Shown here in pieces: positions 1 through 7,499 of a stretch of 17,925 nucleotides of DNA. The notes under the pieces were generated by a model. That model did no database searches and was not told the origin of the DNA. It saw only the letters and a program-made list of their open reading frames with translations. The first letter of the stretch is position 1. Every line of letters begins with the position of its first letter. Source of the DNA: Verrucomicrobiota bacterium (GTDB taxonomy: Bacteria; Verrucomicrobiota; Verrucomicrobiia; Limisphaerales; UBA9464); NCBI GenBank assembly GCA_947464705.1, contig CANHYD010000011.1, positions 1-17,925 of the forward strand, given 5' to 3'. The position numbers were made by a program, and so were the translations under genes.

Positions 1-62
1 CACCTTTTTCACCAATTCAGATGAAGGAGAAAAGCGGGTGATTGAATCGAAGGATACTGTCT

Positions 63-1085
63 TCAGCCCCTTGCAACCAGAACCCGCGCTGGGCGGAGAC
101 TGAAGAGGGAGGAGGCTTCCAGGTTGGACACAGGGTGAGGGGAGACTTGGCGTTTTCGTTGGAGCCAATGCTGGTGATGGAGAGCGATGGATTCGACGAA
201 GCTGCGTGAGCCGATGACGGCACCGTCGGTAAAATAGCTGATTCGATGGAGCAATTGGCTGACCAGTCCAGGATTCCTGAGTGGTTTCTCCGGGCGGCGA
301 GCCGAGGCTTCGGGCTTGCTCGAGGTGTTGTTGCAGGGGGGAGTCGATGAGAAAACGCCCCGCCGTTCGGCGTAATCAAAGAGTCCGGCACGATAGTGTT
401 TGAGGGCTTGTGCAGGATTGAGGCTCAAGCTGTCTCGAACGGCCGCCAGCGCCTGATAGCCACTTAAAGCCTCGGGGCGTCCGGCCATGGCTTGGCCGTA
501 ACCGCTCCAACGGTAACCGGCCGGATCGGCAACCAATCCGGCACGGACGGGGTTGAGGTCGATGTAGGCGGCGATGGTGGAAAGGGCTGAGCCCTCGGCG
601 CCGATCAGGACGCTTTTGAAGCGTTCCTCCCAGAGAGTGCCGCGCCGGCCTTGGCGGAGGTTGTGCCACTGGCTGAAGCGTTGTTTGAGTTCTTTGAGGT
701 ACTGGCTGAGATCGCCCATGCGTTGCCAGAAGCGTTGGCGCAGAGCGTCTTTTTGAATGGAGAGCAGGGAGGTGTCTGTGAGTTGCCTGCGGAGTTGCTC
801 GACGGTTGCTGGCGGGTAAATGGCGCTGATGCGTTGGAGCAATTCTGCGTCGTTGGGAGGGGATTCTGGGCGTTTTGGGACTTCGATGAGGAGGTGGAAG
901 TGGTTGCCCATGAGGCAGAAGGTGAGGATTTGGATGCCGCAGAAGCGGGCGTACTGGCGCATCAGGCGGGCGAAGTGCTCCTTTTCGATCTCGCCGAAGA
1001 CGAATTGTCGATCCACCACGCGGGACATGCAGTGGTAGAAACCGCTGGAGGCATCGGGATGGGCCTTGAGGCGTCGTGTTCTCAT
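63..1085 (-). CDS. REP-associated (RAYT) Y1/HUH transposase
   Basis: The 340-residue product matches the Y1_Tnp/IS200-like superfamily in its REP-associated (RAYT) branch. These enzymes cut and rejoin single-stranded DNA at palindromic REP sequences through a tyrosine-DNA intermediate. The HUH metal-binding motif is visible as His-Phe-His at residues 62-64 (in MGNHFHLLIEVP). The segment AAYIDLNPVRAGLV at about 172-185 carries Tyr174, a conserved family tyrosine and candidate nucleophile. The C-terminal segment SYFTDGAVIGSRSFVE is, as I remember it, shared by verrucomicrobial RAYTs. The gene stands alone with no terminal inverted repeats, as usual for RAYTs, which are generally single-copy and do not move themselves as IS elements do. 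The ATG at 1085 sits inside a perfect 9-bp hairpin and no Shine-Dalgarno is evident, so translation may be weak or controlled. The last ~30 residues look poorly conserved, but the frame is open throughout, so I call it intact. Its likely substrates are the AGGGACAGGCT repeats listed below. Confidence 0.88.
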   Translation of the reverse strand: MRTRRLKAHPDASSGFYHCMSRVVDRQFVFGEIEKEHFARLMRQYARFCGIQILTFCLMGNHFHLLIEVPKRPESPPNDAELLQRISAIYPPATVEQLRRQLTDTSLLSIQKDALRQRFWQRMGDLSQYLKELKQRFSQWHNLRQGRRGTLWEERFKSVLIGAEGSALSTIAAYIDLNPVRAGLVADPAGYRWSGYGQAMAGRPEALSGYQALAAVRDSLSLNPAQALKHYRAGLFDYAERRGVFSSTPPCNNTSSKPEASARRPEKPLRNPGLVSQLLHRISYFTDGAVIGSRSFVESIALHHQHWLQRKRQVSPHPVSNLEASSLFSLRPARVLVARG

Positions 1086-1103
1086 GAAGCGTCTGCTTCA
1101 TGA
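1082..1103 (-). promoter_or_regulatory. Perfect hairpin overlapping the transposase start codon
   Basis: TCATGAAGC at 1082-1090 and GCTTCATGA at 1095-1103 form a perfect 9-bp inverted repeat around a 4-nt loop. The ATG of the transposase (1085-1083) lies inside one arm, and the other arm contains a second ATG (1101-1099) in a different frame. In mRNA the stem would hide the start codon. It could serve as a translational brake or as a binding site for the encoded hairpin-recognising enzyme. The structure is seen directly; the function is inferred. Confidence 0.55.
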
Positions 1104-1138
1104 TTCGTTGGCTCAAGCCGGGTTCTTTCAGAAAAAAG

Positions 1139-1170
1139 AGCCTGTCCCTCGAATATGTAAGCCTGTCCCT
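1139..1170 (-). repeat. Two tandem copies of the AGGGACAGGCT repeat upstream of the transposase
   Basis: AGCCTGTCCCT occurs at 1139-1149 and again at 1160-1170, 21 nt apart and in the same orientation (core AGGGACAGGCT on the minus strand). The pair lies in the 94-nt gap between the transposase start and the stop codon of the next gene. It therefore falls in the transposase 5' region, where RAYT genes commonly carry their own REP copies. Confidence 0.8.
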
Positions 1171-1179
1171 TTGGCTGTT

Positions 1180-2235
1180 CTATTCGACGAGGGCTTTGGC
1201 TCCTGTGATGCCGGATTCGAGCCTTTTAACTGTAGGCAGAATTCTGGCCACTGCGGTGGATTCGATCTGGCCAGCAAAGGGGCGGAGATGAAATTCCATC
1301 ACTCCAATGACGTCGCCGTTGCGGTCATGCAGGGGCGCTGTGACCACGGCTGCTTCTGGATTTTTGCCAAAATAGGTCTGATTCTCTTTATGAACCTTTC
1401 GGACTGTCTCGCTGGCCGCCATTCCGAGATCAGTCGAATTCTTGGCCGCAAGGCATCGTAGTTCCGGCTTGTCAGAAGATGCTCCATACAAGCGCAGGTT
1501 GAGAAGACGCGGTTGTTGCTCCAGTGCTTGCCGTACCAGAATCGCTGCCAGCGTCTCTAAGGGGCGGTACTGGATGTTGACATCGGCAAATAGAGCCGTG
1601 GTGTCGGACTTGGTGATGAAGCCGATGTGCCCAGCATTGAAGGAGTTATCGGTGAGTGTGGGAAAGGCATTGGTGCCATTCAGCAAGACTTCGATCTGAT
1701 TGCCTTCGGCGCGAACAGCCAACTCGTACCACTTGCCTTTTTGGAAGGAAATCGAGGGTCCAATCGGAACAGATCTCTCTCCGTCGACAAACTTGTAGAA
1801 ACGCAAGTTGTTGCCCAAGGCGCTCGCTCGAACGACGTAAAAGTTTTTCGCATCCTGATGGCGGAATACCAGGCCTGCAATTTGCTCAAAGCTACCCCCA
1901 TTGATCTGAAATCGCGCGGTGAAGGTGAAGTCGCCAAAGCGTTCGGCCGTATGGATCAACAGCGGAAAACGTTCGTCCTCATTGCTCGGGGCCGTCTGAG
2001 CAATCACGGCCTTGCGGGTCAATCGGGGAGCCTGAGGAGAAAGGGGCTCCAAGGTCGGGGGCACCTCTTCCTCCACGACCCGCCAATCACCGGGTTTTCC
2101 AATGCCGGCGAGCTCAGGTTTCCAGCCTTCCGGAAGAGTGCCTGGTTTCGTTGACGAAAAATCGAACTGACGCTCAGCAGCGGAAAGCAAAACTGAGCAC
2201 GCTGTCAGCATCAACCAGGCCGTCGGTCGGATCAT
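1180..2235 (-). CDS. Exported lectin-like (LamG/DUF1080-type fold) protein with sensor-like C-terminal domain
   Basis: From the ATG at 2235 the product has 351 residues and starts with a signal peptide (MIRPTAWLMLTACSVLLSA), so it is exported. An upstream TTG at 2286 would add 17 residues before the signal peptide and is less likely. The middle part (about 20-230) resembles the concanavalin A-like jelly-roll of LamG/3-keto-disaccharide hydrolase-type proteins. Recognisable strands include FTFTARFQI, AGLVFRHQDAKNFYVVRAS, KWYELAVRAEGNQIEVLLNG and AGHIGFITKSDTTALFADV. I see no clear catalytic residues, so a binding role is likelier than hydrolysis. The last ~120 residues look different: APLHDRNGDVIGVMEFHLRP resembles the core of extracytoplasmic Cache/PAS-like sensor domains, but no membrane helix or signalling domain follows. 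The gene stands apart from its neighbours, and its substrate is unknown. Confidence 0.7.
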   Translation of the reverse strand: MIRPTAWLMLTACSVLLSAAERQFDFSSTKPGTLPEGWKPELAGIGKPGDWRVVEEEVPPTLEPLSPQAPRLTRKAVIAQTAPSNEDERFPLLIHTAERFGDFTFTARFQINGGSFEQIAGLVFRHQDAKNFYVVRASALGNNLRFYKFVDGERSVPIGPSISFQKGKWYELAVRAEGNQIEVLLNGTNAFPTLTDNSFNAGHIGFITKSDTTALFADVNIQYRPLETLAAILVRQALEQQPRLLNLRLYGASSDKPELRCLAAKNSTDLGMAASETVRKVHKENQTYFGKNPEAAVVTAPLHDRNGDVIGVMEFHLRPFAGQIESTAVARILPTVKRLESGITGAKALVE

Positions 2236-2557
2236 GTCGCAGAGAGGGTAATCAGTTCCACCCTGTGGGCAATCCTCTCCGCTCAAAAGACGCAGCGATA
2301 ACCCGAGAGTCGCTGAGCCGGGCGGCGTGAGACGAGGCAGTTGGGAGCAAAAGGGGTGACTTCTTTCGCAAGATGAAGCGAGAGCGAAGCGTGGGCCGAT
2401 GGGCGGTTCTTAACGATAGAACAATGAGGCTCGTACGGAAGAAGACGCAGCCAGTACAACCGATCCAACTGAATCGCTGACTGAGGGCAGTTGCCTGCGG
2501 GGAGGGGTAAACGCCGTGAGTTGGTGTAGGAATCCCGTCCGATGAGACCATCGCTGC
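2236..2557. other. 322-nt intergenic stretch without a convincing gene
   Basis: This gap separates the lectin-like gene from the FlgN-like gene, both on the minus strand, so it should hold the end of one transcript and the promoter of the next. Open frames on the minus strand (for example 2252-2551) have implausible composition, no family resemblance and no start signal, and I treat them as chance. I see no tRNA, no intrinsic terminator with a T-tract and no AGGGACAGGCT copy. A small structured RNA cannot be excluded by eye. Confidence 0.5.
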
Positions 2558-3013
2558 TCAGCGGGTCTGATCCTGCGTAGGCTGCGAAGCACTTCCAGAG
2601 GGGTGATGCCTTTGATAAAGACCCGCCACATAATGAGGCCGCTGACGCTGGATGGGGGGTAGATGCTTTGGGGGGATCAATCCTCGCCGGAGAAGCAATT
2701 GCTCATTCTCCCGGTCCAAGAGGATCATCCGCATGATGAGATCCTGATTCTGGCGCAGCAGATCCCGGATCTCATGCTTGGTGGACCGGAGTTCTGGACT
2801 CAGTGAGAGCCAGTAGCTGCGGTGGTTTCGAATTCTTTGAAGCGCCTCCTCGAGTCGAGGTAAGACATCCCGGCGCGCCTCGGCGGCCGAGGTGGGCTGG
2901 TCTGATTCCAATTGTCTCAGGTTCTGGGACTCCCGCTCTAGGTGCCCCAGAAGATCCGTGTTGAGAGCCAAGTGAGAGCGGAGATCCAACGTCATCTGGG
3001 TCTCCGGGTTCAT
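2558..3013 (-). CDS. FlgN-like coiled-coil protein, hypothetical
   Basis: The product has 151 residues and is predicted to be almost entirely alpha-helical and cytosolic, with no signal peptide. Helix-rich segments run from about 5 to 55 and 80 to 110, and the second ends in LLRQNQDLIMRMILLDRENE. The following stretch, LLLRRGLIPPKHLPP, is a Pro-rich motif that I remember from a conserved verrucomicrobial family, often labelled hypothetical or FlgN-like. FlgN is a flagellar chaperone, but no flagellar gene lies in this window, so that label rests on shape alone. The ATG overlaps the stop codon of the upstream TPR gene by 4 nt (ATGA, 3010-3013), so the two are translationally coupled and probably work together. 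It is the last gene of the operon that begins with the response regulator. Confidence 0.6.
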   Translation of the reverse strand: MNPETQMTLDLRSHLALNTDLLGHLERESQNLRQLESDQPTSAAEARRDVLPRLEEALQRIRNHRSYWLSLSPELRSTKHEIRDLLRQNQDLIMRMILLDRENEQLLLRRGLIPPKHLPPIQRQRPHYVAGLYQRHHPSGSASQPTQDQTR

Positions 3014-4557
3014 GGGGGCGAATTCTTAGGCTCAGAGATTCGGTTGTTGGTAGAGGATATGTTGGGCAGAAAAACCTTTTGGACTTCTTGATTCACTTTT
3101 TGATCCCAACGCAGGTTGTTGAGCCGCCACAGAGCCATCTCACGGATCAGGTTCAGTCCCGGGGAAACAGGTTGGGCTGGCGAAGGGGTAGCGACTTTTT
3201 TTCCAGAAACAGCTGATTGCGGCGGATTCGAAAGAGCTCCATTGGTCGGGTTGGTGGCAGCCGCTTGAGCTGCCGTGGTGGTGGCTGACACGGCGATGGC
3301 GGCGTTGGTTGATTGGGAAAGAATTTCGGAGTAGGCGGCGGATGCGCGATCCGGTTGAAACATTCGTTCGTAGATCAATCCGATTTGATACAAGGCCTGC
3401 GAATGCCATTCTGCGTTACCTGGTAGTTTGAAGAGCGTTTCGTAAATCAGCAGCGCATTAAGATAGTCGCCTTGCTCGTAAAGTTCGTTGGCCAGTTTGT
3501 TGCCAGTCCGCTTTTGCCAGTAGGCCCAATTGTCTGGGTCCTTGCTGGCTCTTTCCTGTTCCGTGTTGAGTAATTCCAATGTTTGTTGGATGGCTTCCTG
3601 ATGCATTCCAAGCTTCTTGTAGGCTTCAGCCATTAGGAAACGGACTTCTGCAATTTGGCTCGAGAGAGCCGCTTTTTCGATAGATTGTAGACCCTCAGCT
3701 AGAACCCCTTTCCAGTCCTTGAGTTCAAACACTGCTTTGACGAGTTTTAATCGTATCTGAGCTTCGTTGAGGTCCGAGTCGCCTAATTTGAGCACCCGTC
3801 GATAATAGTCAGCGGCCCGGTCGAATTGTCCGGCCATCAGGAACGTGTCCGCGATCTCGGTCTGAGCCAAAAGCACCAGCGAGCGGTAGGTGGAAATGTC
3901 TTTCACCTGCAGGCTGACCACGGTCGACATCACGGCATGAAATTTGGAAAGGGCCAACTCCGTGGCCCCAATCTTTCGGTAAAGAACCCCCTGTCGGTAG
4001 AGAATTGAAGGGGTGTCTGGATGGAGAGGATACCGGCTAACCAGTTGGGAGTAGATCTGCTGAGCCTTGGCGTTGGCTCCGCTATCCAAAGCGAATTGTG
4101 CGAGGTGTTTCAGGCAGTCCCGCTGAGTTTCCAGCGGTGAATCCGGATTTTCAATAATGCCGGCCAATATGCTCTCCGCTGCTATTTGATCCTCAGGCTT
4201 GGTGCTGCGTTCATAGGCTTGCACGGCCCCATCGACCATGTCGCGCCAGACCTTGGTTTCGTCAACCACCACCTTCTTCACCTGCCGTCGCAGGACATTT
4301 TCGGATTCCGGCAACTCACGACGTTCCTTATTCGGTGTTCGGAGCCGTTTTTCCAGTGAGTCTGCCACCTCATCGGTTAACCGTGTGGCCTTGTTAACGC
4401 CACCGATGTTTGGATTGGCTCGGATGGGTGGGTTGGATGAGTCCGATTTCGGAGTGGGTTTCGTGGCCGGGGCCTCAGCCATCAGGATTTTGGTTCCAAT
4501 CACCACCGAGGAGATGAGTCGCCGAATCCATCGTTGAAGGCTGGGGCGGTTAGGCAT
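3010..4557 (-). CDS. Exported TPR-repeat protein
   Basis: The 515-residue product begins with a basic n-region and a hydrophobic stretch (about 12-28, ending near MAEAPA), which fits a signal peptide or N-terminal anchor. A Pro/Ser/Asn-rich linker follows. TPR-type helical pairs cover roughly 140-420: examples are FDRAADYYRRVLKLG, ALSKFHAVMSTV, HQEAIQQTLELLN, YLNALLIYETLFKLP and PDRASAAYSEIL. An Ala/Thr-rich linker (about 425-465) precedes a short helical tail. TPRs bind other proteins; comparable periplasmic TPR proteins (YbgF/BamD-like) act in envelope assembly, but nothing here proves that role. The gene starts 3 nt after the stop of the small exported protein upstream and overlaps the FlgN-like gene downstream by 4 nt, so it is the centre of a tight three-gene unit. 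Confidence 0.75.
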   Translation of the reverse strand: MPNRPSLQRWIRRLISSVVIGTKILMAEAPATKPTPKSDSSNPPIRANPNIGGVNKATRLTDEVADSLEKRLRTPNKERRELPESENVLRRQVKKVVVDETKVWRDMVDGAVQAYERSTKPEDQIAAESILAGIIENPDSPLETQRDCLKHLAQFALDSGANAKAQQIYSQLVSRYPLHPDTPSILYRQGVLYRKIGATELALSKFHAVMSTVVSLQVKDISTYRSLVLLAQTEIADTFLMAGQFDRAADYYRRVLKLGDSDLNEAQIRLKLVKAVFELKDWKGVLAEGLQSIEKAALSSQIAEVRFLMAEAYKKLGMHQEAIQQTLELLNTEQERASKDPDNWAYWQKRTGNKLANELYEQGDYLNALLIYETLFKLPGNAEWHSQALYQIGLIYERMFQPDRASAAYSEILSQSTNAAIAVSATTTAAQAAATNPTNGALSNPPQSAVSGKKVATPSPAQPVSPGLNLIREMALWRLNNLRWDQKVNQEVQKVFLPNISSTNNRISEPKNSPP

Positions 4558-4560
4558 GGG

Positions 4561-5109
4561 TCAATCCTGGCGGAAGGTAGCGCTGCTAGAGTTTGGGGTG
4601 GACGGCGCCCCAGGAATGAAGGGCACTGGTATCGCGATTCCGGAATCCTTGAGGGAGCCTGGGGTGGTAAAGAATCGAATGAGACTTTCCGGGCTCAGAG
4701 AAGTCGGAGGTCGGAGGGTTGGAATTGTGTCGCCGTCTTCTGGGGTAGGGTGGCCGGACTCCCCGGAAGTGATCGGTGAGAGTTCGGGGCCCAGGAGGGA
4801 TTTCACCCAGTCGTCTGGAAGCCGAAGGGAACCCTCAAGCGGATTCGCTGAAGGCGAGGCTGAGGGCACTGGCCATAGGTAAAACGGATCTTCGTCCGTG
4901 AACGTTGAGCTAGGTCGGGATGATCCGAGGAGGTTGGGAGGCAGATCGGTGTCGAGAGCGGGAAGCTTGGCGATCACCTCCTCCAGCGGGCGAGCTGGCG
5001 CGCTGAAATTCAAAGGCTTGGGCCCCAATCGAGTCAGATAGGCTTTGGGCGCCGCGATCGCCGGAACCATGATAATGGCTCCTCCAATAATCATGGGTAA
5101 ACGGTTCAT
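4561..5109 (-). CDS. Small exported Pro/Ser-rich protein of unknown function
   Basis: I do not recognise a family. The ATG at 5109 is chosen because AAGGA lies 5 nt upstream and the product then begins with a good signal peptide or anchor, MNRLPMIIGGAIIMVPAIAA. An open extension to 5166 would put 19 polar residues before it. The mature part (182 residues in total) is rich in Pro, Ser and Leu and low in predicted secondary structure. It carries short repeated-looking segments such as FSAPARPLEEVIAKLPALDTD and ends in a Ser/Pro tail. Such composition fits a flexible periplasmic or cell-surface protein. It lies 53 nt after the response-regulator gene and 3 nt before the TPR gene, suggesting a partner of the TPR protein. 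Confidence 0.6.
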   Translation of the reverse strand: MNRLPMIIGGAIIMVPAIAAPKAYLTRLGPKPLNFSAPARPLEEVIAKLPALDTDLPPNLLGSSRPSSTFTDEDPFYLWPVPSASPSANPLEGSLRLPDDWVKSLLGPELSPITSGESGHPTPEDGDTIPTLRPPTSLSPESLIRFFTTPGSLKDSGIAIPVPFIPGAPSTPNSSSATFRQD

Positions 5110-5162
5110 CACATCCTTGTGAGTCTTTGATTCTCCACATTCCGAACTGCTACAACCGTCCC

Positions 5163-6293
5163 TCACCTTCGGCTAAGATCCCGGATGGCATCTTCGTAGG
5201 AAGCAACAAAGACCCAGTCCTTGGTTTCTTCATAGTTGCGACACTCGGCCTGAACGATCGTGGATCCGACCAGTCGCTGTTGAAGGGACAATTCGTTACA
5301 CAACTGGATGGTAGTGATTCCGAGTTTCACTAAATTGATGTCCGGTGTTCGGACCTGACTCATATCAATGATCATCTTGCCCAGCCCAGAATCGACCGCC
5401 TCCGACACCTTTCCGCGCATCTGTACGGAGATCTCGTTGGCGACGTTGGGGGTGAGGTTAGTTGGGAGAATGACCGCCAAGACGCCATCTCGTTGTTGGA
5501 AGTACTTGTAGGAAGTATCCAGGCTCAGGGACCTGCAGATCTTGGTTTTGAGGTCATCCGGATCCAGGGGTTTGGTGATCACTCCCAGAAAACCAACTTG
5601 CTGGGCTCGGGTCTGGTCTTCGGTAGCAGTTTTGACCGACAGACCAAAGATTGGGGCGCTCTTGGTTCGGGTGCTGGCCCGAAACATCTGGAACAGGGTG
5701 AATCCGGCTCCGTCGGGGAGCGAAAGACTCACCAAGATAGCGTCTGGAACGTTTTGCGAGCAGTAGTCGAGGGCCTCGCCCGTCTGGGTTCGCCCATGAA
5801 CCTGCCATGGGGTGTCCGAAACGGCGGCTCGAATTTGATCGATGATCGCCGGCTTGTCATCGACGACGAGAATGTTGAGCGGGTCGTCATAGCGTTTGAC
5901 TTTCTTGACGCCGCCACCCTTGGCCTTGAGCTCAATGATGCGTCCCGCTCGCTCGACCAGCATGTCCTCCTTGAACGGTTTTACGAGGTAGTCACGGACG
6001 CCCATTTTGGCGATTTTCATGACGTTGTCCCGACCGGATTCGGCCGTGAGCATGATCACGGGGGTGTTTTTCAGGTCGGCGTGAGACTTCAGCTTCGCGA
6101 GACATTCGGACCCATCCATGATGGGCATGGTCAGGTCGAGAAGGATTAAGTCGGGCTTCTCGCGCATGGCCACAGCGACACCTTCGACACCGTTCGAGGC
6201 TTCGAGTACATCCACATCGAAGGGTTTAAGCGCCTTGGTGACGATCAGTCGTATTGTCTTGCTGTCGTCGACAGTCAGGATCTTCGGTTTCAT
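5163..6293 (-). CDS. Response regulator: receiver, degenerate receiver, STAS-like domain
   Basis: The 376-residue product has three domains. The first receiver (about 3-122) has the full phosphorylation set: acidic pair Asp9-Asp10, acceptor Asp53 (in LILLDLTMP), Thr83 and Lys105 (in LVKPF). The second receiver-like domain (about 138-258) keeps the acidic pair Asp145-Asp146 and Lys241 (in TKPLDPDDL), but the acceptor position is Ser189 in DAILVSLSLPDG, so it probably cannot be phosphorylated. The C-terminal part (about 265-372) resembles a STAS fold (GVLAVILPTNLT, KMIIDMSQVRTPDINLVKLG). At the place where anti-anti-sigma factors carry their regulatory serine it has Asp-Ile-Asn (318-320). No DNA-binding or enzymatic output domain is present, so it should act by protein-protein contact, perhaps partner switching. 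It is the first gene of its operon and is divergent from an HDOD gene, which suggests a common signalling role. Confidence 0.85.
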   Translation of the reverse strand: MKPKILTVDDSKTIRLIVTKALKPFDVDVLEASNGVEGVAVAMREKPDLILLDLTMPIMDGSECLAKLKSHADLKNTPVIMLTAESGRDNVMKIAKMGVRDYLVKPFKEDMLVERAGRIIELKAKGGGVKKVKRYDDPLNILVVDDKPAIIDQIRAAVSDTPWQVHGRTQTGEALDYCSQNVPDAILVSLSLPDGAGFTLFQMFRASTRTKSAPIFGLSVKTATEDQTRAQQVGFLGVITKPLDPDDLKTKICRSLSLDTSYKYFQQRDGVLAVILPTNLTPNVANEISVQMRGKVSEAVDSGLGKMIIDMSQVRTPDINLVKLGITTIQLCNELSLQQRLVGSTIVQAECRNYEETKDWVFVASYEDAIRDLSRR

Positions 6294-6554
6294 GGAGAAT
6301 CAACGTTCGGTGCTGCTCAAATCGAAGAACCTTCCGGGTTTTTTGGAATGGAAGATTTCGCAACAGCCGTTCCGGCCCGTGTTGCCATTCTCGGGCATTG
6401 GACATCGGTATGGACTGCAGGAACACACATCATCGCTAGGGAATCGGCATTTCATCGGGATGACTTGAGAGATCATTGGATTCCTCGAAGGCATGGGGAC
6501 AGGCACCATCCAACCCATCCAACAAAGGCATTCAGGGGAAGTTCCATTCTGCCG
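6294..6554. promoter_or_regulatory. Divergent intergenic region between response regulator and HDOD genes
   Basis: The response regulator is transcribed leftward and the HDOD gene rightward from this 261-nt region, so promoters for both must lie here unless transcripts start inside the genes. I cannot pick convincing -35/-10 boxes on either strand. The region contains the repeat variant at 6495-6507. An open frame runs rightward from 6348 into the HDOD gene, but its His/Arg-rich translation does not look like protein. Confidence 0.5.
6495..6507 (+). repeat. Variant copy of the dispersed repeat (GGGGACAGGCACC)
   Basis: GGGGACAGGCACC differs from the AGGGACAGGCTCC form seen elsewhere at two positions. 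It lies 48 nt before the chosen HDOD start codon, so it would be in the leader of that mRNA. With one copy and two mismatches the family membership is probable, not certain. Confidence 0.55.
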
Positions 6555-7499
6555 ATGGAAAGCGTGATGTCCGTGAATTCCACGGTAGCTGCCGGCTCAC
6601 CCCCGAAGGCTCTGACGTTGCCGGAGATTCACCGGCGCCTTCAGTCGTGCCCCCCTATTCCATCGCTCAAGAGCATCCAAGGGGCTTTGCGGGAGTTGTT
6701 GGCTGCCGAGCAGCGCTATGCCGGACAGATTTCCGAGGTTATTCGACGCGACCCTGGGCTGACATCGCGTCTCTTGAAGCTGGTGAATTCTGTTCACTAC
6801 GGGCTCGGCCATTCCGTGACTAGCCTTGAGGAAGCGGTTTTCTATGTCGGAGTCCGGCAGGTGAGGGAGTTGGCGACCATGACTCCGGTCATTGATGACT
6901 TCAAACGGATCACCGGCTCCCAGCGCGGGGTGGGAGAGACTCTCTGGCGCAACCTCTGGAAGCACAGTATTGCGGTGGCGATGGTCACCAAGGATCTGAT
7001 GATGGCGACTCCGGAATCCGGAGAAGACCTCGATTACGTCGCAGGACTGGTTCATGACGTCGGGTGGATTGTTTTCGCCACGGTCTTTCCCGACCATCAT
7101 GCCAGTATTTTAGAACAATTGAAGGGGTCTTCCCTGCCGGTGAGGTTGATCGAATTGGACAGCGTGGGGTGTGATCATGCCCATCTGGGGGCGATGTACC
7201 TGAAAGCCCAGCAATTGGGTGAATCTCTCGAGTTTACGACAAGGAATCACCACACACCGTCGGGGAACACCCGCGACGCCCGCTTGGCGGGAGCCGTCCA
7301 GATTGCCGACCAATTTGCCCTATCGATCGGTCTCGGGCATCCCGGAGATCCGCCGTTGCGGTCGCCGGATGACTGGGTGCATGCGACGGGATGGAAACTT
7401 CTTTTCCCTGAGGGGGCTGAGGCCAATCGACGTCAGGCCCTCAAATCACTCGAGAAGGCTGCTCAACGGCTTCCCGGCATGGTGGATTGTCTGGTTTGA
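6555..7499 (+). CDS. HDOD-domain signalling protein
   Basis: The product (314 residues from the ATG at 6555) is an HDOD protein: a cytosolic, non-catalytic relative of HD phosphohydrolases found in signalling and stress control. Family features are visible in order: LPSLKS-type N-terminal helix region with IPSLKSIQGALREL, the IRRDPGLTSRLLKLVNS motif, SLEEAVFYVGVRQVREL, LWKHSIAVAM and GLVHDVGW. The His-Asp pair is at about 167-168. The C-terminal third is less typical and probably helical. Start choice: ATG 6555 or ATG 6567, the latter preceded by GGAAAG at 4-nt spacing and giving 310 residues. The frame is open back to 6348, but that part contains the repeat variant and does not look coding. 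It is the only plus-strand gene here, divergent from the response regulator, so a shared pathway is plausible. Confidence 0.85.
   Translation: MESVMSVNSTVAAGSPPKALTLPEIHRRLQSCPPIPSLKSIQGALRELLAAEQRYAGQISEVIRRDPGLTSRLLKLVNSVHYGLGHSVTSLEEAVFYVGVRQVRELATMTPVIDDFKRITGSQRGVGETLWRNLWKHSIAVAMVTKDLMMATPESGEDLDYVAGLVHDVGWIVFATVFPDHHASILEQLKGSSLPVRLIELDSVGCDHAHLGAMYLKAQQLGESLEFTTRNHHTPSGNTRDARLAGAVQIADQFALSIGLGHPGDPPLRSPDDWVHATGWKLLFPEGAEANRRQALKSLEKAAQRLPGMVDCLV

Noticed and set aside
1..62. Possible REP copy or terminal inverted repeat downstream of the transposase
   Set aside because: I found no AGGGACAGGCT core and no clean hairpin here; short matches are not in inverted order.
376..1116. Long open frame on the minus strand overlapping the transposase
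   Set aside because: Its translation is rich in Pro, Arg and His with no family resemblance; it is the shifted shadow of the transposase gene.
2252..2551. 99-codon open frame in the gap left of the FlgN-like gene
   Set aside because: Composition is unlike protein, there is no Shine-Dalgarno, and it would overlap the start of the lectin-like gene.
2545..2568. Hairpin (AGACC/GGTCT with inner CGCT/AGCG) at the end of the FlgN-like gene
   Set aside because: The arms are short and interrupted, it overlaps the stop codon and no T-run follows, so I do not call it a terminator.
6348..6554. N-terminal extension of the HDOD gene by 69 residues
   Set aside because: The extension is His/Arg/Pro-rich, contains the repeat variant, and the HDOD family starts after the ATG at 6555/6567.
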